Below, piece by piece: positions 1-6,370 of a DNA stretch of 12,114 bases; within the stretch, counting starts at the first letter, position 1, and the number at the start of each line of letters is the position of its first letter. The stretch lies in the NCBI GenBank assembly GCA_041477815.1, contig JBGOUV010000204.1, forward strand, positions 1 through 12,114, in the 5' to 3' direction. The notes beneath the pieces were generated by a model, which searched no databases, was not told where the DNA came from, and saw only the letters and a program-made list of their open reading frames with translations. This stretch comes from JBGOUV01 sp041477815. Its GTDB lineage: Bacteria; Acidobacteriota; Terriglobia; Bryobacterales; JACQDG01. The position numbers and the translations under genes were made by a program.

Positions 1-2299
1 CCCCGCTCCCGCCCGCGGTGACCCGCACGTTGTCCAGCATGGCGCCAGCCGACCCTCCGGTGGTATGCGTAGTTTGAAACTCCAGCGTGGTACTGGAGCC
101 CGAGGCCGTGAACGGAAACGTTCGGGTGGTCCAACCCATGTTGGTCGCCGAACGGCCCGTGGTATCGAACGAGAAATCCTGCGACTGACCTGCCGCCATC
201 ACCCGCATCTGCTTAATGGTGGGCGGGCCACCGAAATTGCCGGCCATATCGAACGTCACCGTGTAGGGGGCTCCCGGCGTGGTGGCGAACGTCTGTGAAA
301 CGCCTCCGAAGCTGCTGCCGTCCATGTCGATGCAGAAGTTCAAGTGCGCGCAGTTATAGAGCTGCGTGGACACGATGTCCACGCTGCCCCGCGTCACCGC
401 CCAGCCCGGGATCGTTGTCTGCCCCAGGCCCACAGTGATATAGGATGTCGTCCCTCCGGGCAACTCGAAGCTGGGGTTGGTCAGCAAACCGTTTCCCCCG
501 CCCCCGCCTCCTCCCCCGCCCACGGCCTGCACCCGGACATCGTCGACCACCGGACCATACGGCCCACTGGCGGGCAGCAAGCTGCGAAACTCCAAGGTCG
601 ACATGGAACTGCCAGCCACAAAGGAAAAGCTCCGCTCGACGAAGCCCATGTTGGCGCTGGTCTTGCCGGTCTCGTCAAAGTCGCATTCCCGCACCTCGGT
701 CCCCGCCGTCGCCCGCAGGCGCCGCAGAGCGGCCCCTCCGTCCGGGTTGCCGGCCTGTTGGAACGTAACCACGTAGGTCATCCCCGGCGTGGTGCTGAAG
801 GCCTGGGAAAGCACGCCGGGGCCGCCCCCGTTCATGTCGATGCAGACCGCTCCCGCCCGCAGGGTGGGAGGCGTGGTGTCGGTGCGGGCGCCCCAGCAGG
901 TCCATCCCGTCCAGAAGTCCACATCCGTGAACGTCCAGGGGCTGGTTCCATTCTCGAAGCTCCCGTTCTGGATCAGGTTCGGTCCGGAGCCCAGCAAGCT
1001 GGTGTTACAAGAGCCTCCCCCGCCGCCCCCGCCGCCTCCGCCGCCACCGGTCCGGGTCGCGCTGAAGGTGCAAATCTGCGAGCCTCCCTGGGTAACCGTC
1101 CCATCCAGGCGCAGCCCGGTTATGGTGCTCCCCAACGTACCGGACCACAACTGCACCATTCCACCCGGAATGGTGCGGCGGAAGCCCACCTGGCTGCCGT
1201 TGATATTTCCGTCGTTGATGGTTCCCGAGTCGGCCGAGTTCGTGTTCAAAAACTCACCGTCGAACGCCCCGCTCGCTTGCTGGTTATTGATCCGGAACTG
1301 ACCGCCGGGCAGCGAGCCGCTGCAGTTGGCCGACCAGCTCCAGGTGCCCCTCAGATCGGTGTTCCCACCGCCTCCGCCGCCTCCGGTCACCGTGGCCAGC
1401 ACCGTTCCACTGGCCGGCGTTCCCGTCGTGAACAGGGCGAGCGAGATGAAATACGTGCCCGCCTGCAGCGGCGGCGACGAGCCTCCGGTGATGGTGATGG
1501 TCTCGTTGCCGGTCAAGCCCTCGGACCGGTAATCGGCCACCACCGACCCGCCGGATAGCAGGGTGTCCTGTCCAAACCGTACGAACAGGTCCACATCCAC
1601 GCCGGGCGTGGTCGTGATGACCTGTACCACCAGTTGGGTGGCGCCCGAGGGTACGGCGATCCGGTAGCTGTTAGCGCCGAAAAACAACGTGGGCTCCGTC
1701 ACCGCTGGGAACGAGAACCCCGCCGACACCCCGGAGGTCAACTGCCCGCCACCGGTGGTCGGCGGCGGGGGACTTCCGCCGGTCTCCACCGTCGCCGTCA
1801 CGGTCCCGCTGGCCGCGACTCCGGTGTCGAACAACAGCAGCGCGATGTGGTAGGTTCCCGCCGGCACCGTCGGCGCGCCGGTGATCGTGATCGTTTCATT
1901 CCCGGTGAGCCCCTCCGACCGGTAGTCCGCAATCACGCTTCCCCCCGAGACCCCCGGGTCCTGCCCCACTCGCACGTAGAGGTCTACATCCACGTTCGGC
2001 GTCGTGGTCACCAACGACACCGTAACCCGCGTGGCCCCCGACGGCACGGTGACCTGAAACCCCGCATCGCCTACGAACAGCGTCGGCTGCCCTACCGCCG
2101 GCAGCGAGAAAGGCGCCGGCGACCCGGAAGTCAGTTGTACGAAGTTGATGCGTCCGCCGCCCGAGCTCACTGCCGCCGCCACCGGCTTATCCACCCGGCT
2201 GGCCGCCGTCACCACCCGCTTCCCGGACTCGGCCGCCTCACCCGTTGCCACGGCGGCGGCCAGCATCATCCCCAACAGCCATCCTCTACGCGATCCCAT
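1..2299 (-). CDS. Secreted modular protein: two PPC domains plus two DUF642/choice-of-anchor-C-like domains (3' end beyond window)
   Basis: The minus-strand frame is open from an ATG at 2299 to the left edge, giving 766 codons with no stop, so the C-terminus is missing. GAGGTG lies about 5 nt before the ATG. Residues 1-23 look like a signal peptide (Arg-Arg, then a short Leu/Ala/Met-rich core). About 52-172 and 184-305 are two similar beta-rich units of the pre-peptidase C-terminal (PPC) type, sharing VDVDLxVRxGQD and DYRSEGLTGNETITITG. About 314-410 is a small unassigned domain starting DLRGTWSWSANCSG. About 430-592 and 602-760 resemble DUF642/choice-of-anchor C (NGSFE or NPSFE near the start, FxTTPGxxYxVTF, FDxTGxSxxNMGxxxRxF, a closing DDVRV or DNVRV). 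Poly-glycine linkers separate the domains. The family fits an extracellular binding or adhesive role; no catalytic domain is visible and the ligand is unknown. The gene lies 23 bp after the sigma-54 activator gene and is probably co-transcribed with it. Confidence 0.85.
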   Translation of the reverse strand, partial: MGSRRGWLLGMMLAAAVATGEAAESGKRVVTAASRVDKPVAAAVSSGGGRINFVQLTSGSPAPFSLPAVGQPTLFVGDAGFQVTVPSGATRVTVSLVTTTPNVDVDLYVRVGQDPGVSGGSVIADYRSEGLTGNETITITGAPTVPAGTYHIALLLFDTGVAASGTVTATVETGGSPPPPTTGGGQLTSGVSAGFSFPAVTEPTLFFGANSYRIAVPSGATQLVVQVITTTPGVDVDLFVRFGQDTLLSGGSVVADYRSEGLTGNETITITGGSSPPLQAGTYFISLALFTTGTPASGTVLATVTGGGGGGGNTDLRGTWSWSANCSGSLPGGQFRINNQQASGAFDGEFLNTNSADSGTINDGNINGSQVGFRRTIPGGMVQLWSGTLGSTITGLRLDGTVTQGGSQICTFSATRTGGGGGGGGGGGGSCNTSLLGSGPNLIQNGSFENGTSPWTFTDVDFWTGWTCWGARTDTTPPTLRAGAVCIDMNGGGPGVLSQAFSTTPGMTYVVTFQQAGNPDGGAALRRLRATAGTEVRECDFDETGKTSANMGFVERSFSFVAGSSMSTLEFRSLLPASGPYGPVVDDVRVQAVGGGGGGGGGNGLLTNPSFELPGGTTSYITVGLGQTTIPGWAVTRGSVDIVSTQLYNCAHLNFCIDMDGSSFGGVSQTFATTPGAPYTVTFDMAGNFGGPPTIKQMRVMAAGQSQDFSFDTTGRSATNMGWTTRTFPFTASGSSTTLEFQTTHTTGGSAGAMLDNVRVTAGGSG

Positions 2300-2322
2300 G
2301 CGCACCTCGCGGTACTTGTAAA

Positions 2323-3840
2323 TCATTTCAACCCCGGTCCCGGCCCGTCAAGTAAATTCCCGTCCTTCAACATCTCGCGGTCGATCTTCTTCTTGACGGT
2401 GCGGCGGTCCAACTGCAAACGCCGGGCCGTTTCTTCGTAGCTCCCCGTCTCGGCGTAAGATAGCGTACAGTAACGTCGCAGCAATTCCTCCGCGGTCAGC
2501 GGACCGCTCAGCCATTGCTCCCGCGTCCGCTTCCGGGCCGCCCCGGCCGGCCGGTAGTCCTGCCGGATCAGAACATTCCGCACGCACTGTCCCAACTCCC
2601 GGTAGTTGCCCGGCCACGGATAATCCGGCCCCAGATTCTTCCGGATCCACGCCTCGGCCTCCTGGGCGACGGCCTCGGCCTCCGGTCCCGCTACCTGCTG
2701 CGCCAAATACAACACCATCTCCTCCAGGACTCCGGGAGACTCCCTCAATTGATCGACCAAAGACGGCGTCACCACCAGATCCGAACAGAGCCGATAGTAA
2801 AGGTCCTCTCGAAACCGTCCGTCCCGCAGGGCCTCGCCCAGATTGCGGTTGGTGGCGGCGATCAGTTTGCCTTCGAACCGGCGCGCCGCCGTGTCCCCCA
2901 CCGCCTGAAACTGCCGCGTCTCGATCACCCGCAGCAGCTTCACCTGAATGGCGGGATCCAGTTCCCCGATCTCATCGAGGAAAACCGTCCCCAGTTTCGG
3001 ACACACCTCCAGCCACCCCTTGCGGTCCTCGATCGCGCCGGTAAACGCCCCCCGGCGGTGTCCGAATAACTCGGACTCGACCAGCGTGGGCGCCAGGGCG
3101 GCCACGTTGACGGGATGAAACATCGCCGCCAGATCCGCTCCGAAGCTCAGCTTGCCCTCCTCGAAGGGCACGTACCGCGACAGCGCGATGGCCCGCGCCA
3201 CCAGCTCCTTGCCGGTTCCCGACGGTCCCGTGATCAGCGTGGTGAAATCGCCCATTCCCGCCCACAGGGTCCGTCGGTAGCGCCGCATGTCGTGGGTGAA
3301 CACCGACTGCCACACCGCCGCCCGCAGCCGCGCTGCGGCCATCGATCCGCCGATGATGTTCTCGAAAATGCGGTGGAACGCCCGCACGATCTGGTAAAGG
3401 CACGCGAAGGTGTGGAGCGGTTGATGGCTGGCCGGCCACTCCCTGCCACCGAGCCCGAAATAGTGGTCCCAATCCCGCCTGAATTCCCGGTAGAATCCGA
3501 ACCGGGCCTCCAGAAAGCTCGAGAAATACTTGCAATACAGATGCGAGAGCGCGGCGTCCTCATAGAGGATCAGGTCCTCCCGCCGCGCGGCCGCTCCTCC
3601 GGCCAGCCGCCGCCGCAGCTCGCCCAGCAGCGCCGAGAGGCGTTCGCAGATCTTCCAGGCGTTCGCCCGGCGCTCCTGGGGCTGCTCGACGCGCAGGCTC
3701 CACACCGGCTCCCCGGGGACAAACTCCGGCCCCAGCGCCCGCTGTTCGAGCGCTATCCTCTCCGGCAGGAAGGGGTTGCAATAAGCCAGCTCGGAGACTG
3801 CCTCCAGGAAGGCCCGGTCCTCACCCGTCAGGAACCGCAT
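2323..3840 (-). CDS. Sigma-54-dependent transcriptional activator (bacterial enhancer-binding protein)
   Basis: A 505-residue cytoplasmic regulator that should use ATP to open sigma-54 polymerase promoters. The AAA+ core has Walker A GPSGTGKE (205-212), the sigma-54 contact loop GAFTGA (264-269), Walker B TVFLDE (285-290), the sensor-like NRN (331-333), GRFREDLYYRL (341-351) and WPGNYREL (409-416). A Fis-type helix-turn-helix lies at about 468-487 (YEETARRLQLDRRTVKKKID). Two things are unusual. Residues 1-190 are not a receiver, GAF or PAS domain that I can recognise. The stretch between Walker A and ESELFG also appears about 15 residues longer than usual and lacks the common VNCAA wording (VNVAA here). 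No Shine-Dalgarno is seen before the ATG; a TATACT only 7 nt upstream raises the possibility of a leaderless transcript. Its targets are unknown; the downstream secreted protein gene and the PspA operon are candidates. Confidence 0.95.
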   Translation of the reverse strand: MRFLTGEDRAFLEAVSELAYCNPFLPERIALEQRALGPEFVPGEPVWSLRVEQPQERRANAWKICERLSALLGELRRRLAGGAAARREDLILYEDAALSHLYCKYFSSFLEARFGFYREFRRDWDHYFGLGGREWPASHQPLHTFACLYQIVRAFHRIFENIIGGSMAAARLRAAVWQSVFTHDMRRYRRTLWAGMGDFTTLITGPSGTGKELVARAIALSRYVPFEEGKLSFGADLAAMFHPVNVAALAPTLVESELFGHRRGAFTGAIEDRKGWLEVCPKLGTVFLDEIGELDPAIQVKLLRVIETRQFQAVGDTAARRFEGKLIAATNRNLGEALRDGRFREDLYYRLCSDLVVTPSLVDQLRESPGVLEEMVLYLAQQVAGPEAEAVAQEAEAWIRKNLGPDYPWPGNYRELGQCVRNVLIRQDYRPAGAARKRTREQWLSGPLTAEELLRRYCTLSYAETGSYEETARRLQLDRRTVKKKIDREMLKDGNLLDGPGPGLK

Positions 3841-3847
3841 CAGGGTC

Positions 3848-3853
3848 AGTATA
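3848..3853 (-). promoter_or_regulatory. Possible -10 box (TATACT) for the sigma-54 activator, leaderless
   Basis: On the minus strand TATACT lies 7 nt before the ATG at 3840, so transcription would begin close to the start codon itself. No Shine-Dalgarno is present, which fits a leaderless message. The -35 region (CTTCCG at 17 bp) is poor, so this is weak. Read-through from the beta-helix gene 81 bp upstream is the alternative. Confidence 0.3.
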
Positions 3854-3921
3854 CATTTAAGGCGTCAGCACGGAAGCGCGACCGAAGGAGTGGACCTCCG
3901 ATCTGCCGAGCCAGCCGCTCC

Positions 3922-5262
3922 TCACCGTCGCACTCCGGTGCCTTTCAGTCGCTTGCCCTTTTGCCGCGCGGCGAACGCTCCTTCCCGGTAATCACCCGCG
4001 GCGTGTCCGGACATCCGGTTGTTGCCCATCCGCACCGTGCCGGCGCCTTCCGTCTTGAAGACCCCGATACGCTGGGTGCCGCCGGCGGCGCGGGTTTCCG
4101 CGATCTGGTTGTCCTCAATGATGAGGTCCCCGGCGCGCGGCGCGACATAGAACCCGTAGCCTTCCCGGGCATTGCCGTTGTCGGTCACCCGATTCTTGCG
4201 GAAGGCGTTGCGGTGACCGCTGTTTTTCCAGGTCTCCTCGCGGAAGTACACGCCGCTGAAGCCGTTTCGCGCGATGGTGTTGTTCACGAACTCGTTGTCC
4301 GTGTCTTTGTGGCCGATGGAGACGCCATACTGGCCGTTGTCCTCGATGCGGTTGTCCTCAAAGCGTCCGTGCCGCACGCGCCAGCAAAGAAAGAGACCGA
4401 TCTTGTCGTTGTGATGCATCCGGGAGCCCTTCACCACGGCCCGCGCGCTTCCCGTGCCCGGATGGACGCCGTAGCCGGCGTGCCCGTAGGATTCGCTGTC
4501 GAGGACCTGCACGCCGTCCGTGATCTGGAACGAGATGCCGTCTCCGTTGTAATTGCGGGCGGTGCAACGGCGGACCGTGACGTTGCGCACGTGATAGAGG
4601 TAAATGGCGCCTCCCCGGCAGCCATCGATGTAGCCGTTCTGGGCGCGATTGCCGTCGACGATCAGGTCCTGGAGCTCTACGTTCTCCGCCTCCATTACCG
4701 CCAGAATGGGGTAGATGTTGCGCACCTTGGCGTGCAGGCGCTCCTGGTCGTAATCGCGCAGCGTCATGGGGTTCAGGAGGAGGTACGGCGGCTGGACGGC
4801 CGTGACGGTGGACACGCTGATATCCCAGCCGCTGTTCAGGGTGTCGTCCACAAACGAAACCCCCATGCCCGGCCGGAACTTCTCGGGCTCCGCCACCGCG
4901 ATCATGCTTTCGCCATAGTCGCCGTCCTCGATCAGGGCGCTCTCGAGGCCCGCACTCTTCTTGAGAATGGTTTGCCCCGCCACCCCCCGCACCGTCACCC
5001 GGGAAGGCACGAACAGGCTGTTCTGCATGTCATAGGTTCCGGCGCCGATGTGCAGGGTGTCGCCGGGTCGGAGCAGGTTGGCCGCTCGCTGCAAGGCGGC
5101 GCTGTCGTTGCCCACCACGTCCGCGGCGCCCGACTGCGCCACGCTAACGACCCGCGCCCCGGCCGCCGCCGCCCCGGACTGCCGCCGTCCGCAGGAAACA
5201 CCCGGCAAAACCACCCCGCCGGCCAGCAAAGCCCCTAATAACCACCGCCAGCAAGTACACAT
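3922..5262 (-). CDS. Exported right-handed parallel beta-helix repeat protein, possible lipoprotein
   Basis: A 446-residue protein. The N-terminus has a hydrophobic export signal (WRWLLGALLAGGVVLP) followed by GVSC at 21-24. This is lipobox-like, but Gly rather than Leu sits at -3, so lipidation is uncertain. Residues about 55-100 (LLRPGDTLHIGAGTYD, then VTVRG) match the start of pectate-lyase-like/periplasmic copper-binding-like beta-helix folds. About 190-420 is a ladder of short strands with Asn/Asp-Gly turns (NVTVRRC, GDGISF, DNRIEDNGQYGVSI, NNTIARNGFSGVYF), typical of PbH1 repeats. Such folds bind or cleave polysaccharides; I cannot assign a catalytic residue or substrate. The C-terminal 20 residues are basic. 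A good GGGGAGAG ribosome site precedes the ATG. The sigma-54 activator gene follows after 81 bp on the same strand. Confidence 0.85.
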   Translation of the reverse strand: MCTCWRWLLGALLAGGVVLPGVSCGRRQSGAAAAGARVVSVAQSGAADVVGNDSAALQRAANLLRPGDTLHIGAGTYDMQNSLFVPSRVTVRGVAGQTILKKSAGLESALIEDGDYGESMIAVAEPEKFRPGMGVSFVDDTLNSGWDISVSTVTAVQPPYLLLNPMTLRDYDQERLHAKVRNIYPILAVMEAENVELQDLIVDGNRAQNGYIDGCRGGAIYLYHVRNVTVRRCTARNYNGDGISFQITDGVQVLDSESYGHAGYGVHPGTGSARAVVKGSRMHHNDKIGLFLCWRVRHGRFEDNRIEDNGQYGVSIGHKDTDNEFVNNTIARNGFSGVYFREETWKNSGHRNAFRKNRVTDNGNAREGYGFYVAPRAGDLIIEDNQIAETRAAGGTQRIGVFKTEGAGTVRMGNNRMSGHAAGDYREGAFAARQKGKRLKGTGVRR

Positions 5263-5278
5263 GGGAGTCTCTCCCCTT

Positions 5279-5290
5279 CCGTGATCACGG
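5279..5290. promoter_or_regulatory. Perfect 12-bp palindrome upstream of the beta-helix gene
   Basis: CCGTGATCACGG is fully self-complementary. It ends 16 nt before the beta-helix start codon at 5262, between the ribosome site and any plausible promoter, where a repressor operator would sit. On the minus strand a weak TTGGTA...TACCGT pair with 19-bp spacing overlaps its upstream side. No regulator is identified. Confidence 0.35.
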
Positions 5291-5307
5291 TAGCACAGTC
5301 CGAAGCC

Positions 5308-5383
5308 GCGTTACCAAGCCGCGACCGGGCCCGGTCCGGAAGCGGTCAGTGGTCCAGGTCGCGTCCCAAGCCGTGACCGCGGT
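5308..5383. repeat. REP-like intergenic repeat pair with palindromes
   Basis: The 14-mer CCAAGCCGYGACCG occurs twice, at 5314-5327 and 5366-5379, 52 bp apart and differing at one base. Each copy runs into a palindrome: ACCGGGCCCGGT at 5324-5335 and ACCGCGGT at 5376-5383. Short GC-rich units like this are common in intergenic DNA of Solibacter-like genomes (from memory; not searched). The stretch lies between divergent genes, and no coding signal is seen in it. Confidence 0.45.
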
Positions 5384-5411
5384 TGCGGGCGGCAGGCAGT
5401 ATACGTATACT
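5383..5411 (+). promoter_or_regulatory. Sigma-70-type promoter of the vapBC pair with operator palindrome
   Basis: TTGCGG (5383-5388) and TATACT (5406-5411) are separated by exactly 17 bp, placing a start site near 5418, about 20 nt before the antitoxin ATG. The -10 box lies inside the perfect 14-bp palindrome AGTATACGTATACT (5398-5411). An antitoxin bound there would block polymerase, which fits the usual autoregulation of VapBC operons. Confidence 0.6.
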
Positions 5412-5421
5412 AGGAAGTGCG

Positions 5422-5431
5422 GTACGTGTAC
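5422..5431 (+). promoter_or_regulatory. Second, imperfect operator-like site of vapBC
   Basis: GTACGTGTAC is a near-palindrome resembling the core of the upstream palindrome (ATACGTATAC). The two centres are 22 bp apart, about two helical turns, so ribbon-helix-helix dimers could bind the same DNA face. It lies between the predicted transcription start and the antitoxin ATG. Confidence 0.4.
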
Positions 5432-5438
5432 GGCAACC

Positions 5439-5660
5439 ATGAGGACCAAGCTCACCGTAACCATTGATGAGGAGTTGCTGCCGAAGGCGAAGCGGTTCGC
5501 CCGTTCCCGCGGCGTGTCGCTGTCCCGGCTGATCGAAGATTCCCTTCGGCAGTTGAGCGCCGGTGGCAGCCGCTCGTTTTCCACGCGCTGGCGAGGCGCT
5601 TTCCGGCCGGCCGGAAGGGAAGACGCCCGCTACCGGCGGCTGGCTGATAAGTATCTATGA
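5439..5660 (+). CDS. vapB: Ribbon-helix-helix antitoxin, VapB-like (DUF6364 type)
   Basis: A 73-residue protein starting MRTKLTVTIDEELLPKAKRFARSR. Residues 2-38 fit a ribbon-helix-helix DNA-binding unit (beta strand KLTVTID, then two helices with SLSRLIEDSL). Residues 40-73 form a basic/aromatic tail (WRGAFRP, ARYRRLADKYL) of the kind that wraps around the toxin. The family neutralises a PIN-domain ribonuclease and represses its own operon. The frame is open upstream to an ATG at 5349, but the family start and the promoter position favour 5439. No clear Shine-Dalgarno precedes this ATG. The stop overlaps the toxin start as ATGA, a typical translational coupling. Confidence 0.85.
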   Translation: MRTKLTVTIDEELLPKAKRFARSRGVSLSRLIEDSLRQLSAGGSRSFSTRWRGAFRPAGREDARYRRLADKYL

Positions 5661-6082
5661 TCGTCCTGCTGGACACGAATGTGCTGATCGATGTAGCGCT
5701 TGAACGAGTGCCCTTCGTAGAGCCGGCGGCAGCCTTGTTGGACGCGCTCGAACTCCGTCCCGCCGCCGCCTTCATCGCCTGGCACACGATTTCGAACTTT
5801 TTCTATCTGGTGGCTCCCACCCGCGGTAGAGCGATGGCTCGACGTTTCCTTCTGGACTTGGCGCGTTTTGCCAACGTGGCCCCAACCACGACGCAAAGCC
5901 TGCGCTACGCCGCCGCCCTGGCGGTCGGGGACTTTGAGGACGCGCTACAGGTTGCCGCGGCGGCGGCCTGCGAAGCGGACGTCATAGCCACACGCAATAC
6001 GCGGGATTACGGCAAATCCCCCATCCGGGCTGCCCTGCCTGCGGCCGTGCTTCAGCAACTGCTCGCCGGCAACGGCGCTTGA
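5657..6082 (+). CDS. vapC: PIN-domain ribonuclease toxin, VapC-like
   Basis: A 141-residue PIN-domain protein, about normal family length. The metal-binding acidic residues are visible: D6 in LLDTNVLID, D92/D95 in GDFEDALQ, and D108 in CEADVIATRNTRDY. The central helix reads AWHTISNFFYLV, as in the PIN_3 branch, which has Asn where classical VapC proteins have Glu. Such toxins cleave RNA (tRNA or rRNA in studied cases) when the antitoxin is degraded; the target here is unknown. The ATG overlaps the antitoxin stop by 4 nt, so the pair is one operon. No transcription terminator was recognised after the stop. Confidence 0.9.
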   Translation: MIVLLDTNVLIDVALERVPFVEPAAALLDALELRPAAAFIAWHTISNFFYLVAPTRGRAMARRFLLDLARFANVAPTTTQSLRYAAALAVGDFEDALQVAAAAACEADVIATRNTRDYGKSPIRAALPAAVLQQLLAGNGA

Positions 6083-6234
6083 AGGATGCTCGCCTCCGCG
6101 TAGTGGGGTGAGGTCCTCGAACGCCGTATCTGGGGATCTGGAACTTCAGCCATTCCCCGTCAAGCCGCCGACCCGGCCGCAATAGACTTGGCTCCACATA
6201 GCGCCGAGGCGGCAGCGTCCCCGTTCGCCAGTGC

Positions 6235-6263
6235 TTGTACATGTCGTGTACAGGTCCTATCAT
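6235..6263 (+). promoter_or_regulatory. Possible sigma-70 promoter with paired TGTACA operator
   Basis: TATCAT (6258-6263) is a good -10 box, 17 bp after TTGTAC (6235-6240), which matches the -35 consensus at only three positions. Two copies of TGTACA (6236-6241 and 6247-6252) sit 11 bp apart and overlap the -35, making an operator-like TGTACATGTCGTGTACA. The leader to pspA would be about 100 nt. The same TGTACA pair could instead serve as the upstream binding site for a sigma-54 activator, centred near -110 of the promoter listed next. Confidence 0.4.
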
Positions 6264-6327
6264 TGGATGACTAACCACCCCGCCGGCTTCCACTGCTAAG
6301 TAGTTCCAAACAAAAGGTCTGCCACTC

Positions 6328-6343
6328 TGGCCCCCGAGGTGCG
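6328..6343 (+). promoter_or_regulatory. Sigma-54-like -24/-12 element upstream of pspA
   Basis: TGGCCCCCGAGGTGCG keeps the invariant GG (6329-6330) and GC (6341-6342) with exactly 10 bp between them, plus TGGC and TGC. It differs from the consensus at several other positions. A start near 6354 would lie just ahead of the AGGAGA ribosome site at 6361-6366. E. coli pspA is sigma-54 dependent, which makes this plausible, but chance matches are common in GC-rich DNA. Confidence 0.4.
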
Positions 6344-6370
6344 TTTGAGGCGTTGGAAAAAGGAGAAGCC

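Larger units (their letters stand above)
6083..6370. other. Intergenic region with regulatory signals, no convincing gene
   Basis: This 288-bp gap separates the toxin from pspA. The plus strand is broken by stops in all frames. On the minus strand a frame opens at 6293 and runs for about 100 codons into the antisense of the toxin gene. It has no ribosome site and no family that I recognise. The parts I can support are the TGTACA pair with its sigma-70-like boxes and the sigma-54-like element, listed separately. Confidence 0.5.

Noticed and set aside
1017..1050. CCGCCGCCC-rich tract as a possible non-coding repeat or CRISPR-like array
   Set aside because: It is the antisense of glycine codons in an inter-domain linker of the secreted protein; there is no repeat-spacer pattern.
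344..1558. Plus-strand open frame of 404 codons opposite the secreted modular protein
   Set aside because: The minus strand carries clear PPC and DUF642-like domains; the plus frame is Pro/Ala/Arg-rich, with no motif.
3841..3921. Possible terminator between the beta-helix gene and the activator gene
   Set aside because: Only short GGAG/CTCC pairing is present and no T-run follows on the minus strand.
3115..5238. Plus-strand open frame of 707 codons antisense to the beta-helix and activator genes
   Set aside because: It spans two well-supported minus-strand genes and their intergenic gap, has no ribosome site and no family sequence. It arises from the lack of stops opposite GC-rich codons.
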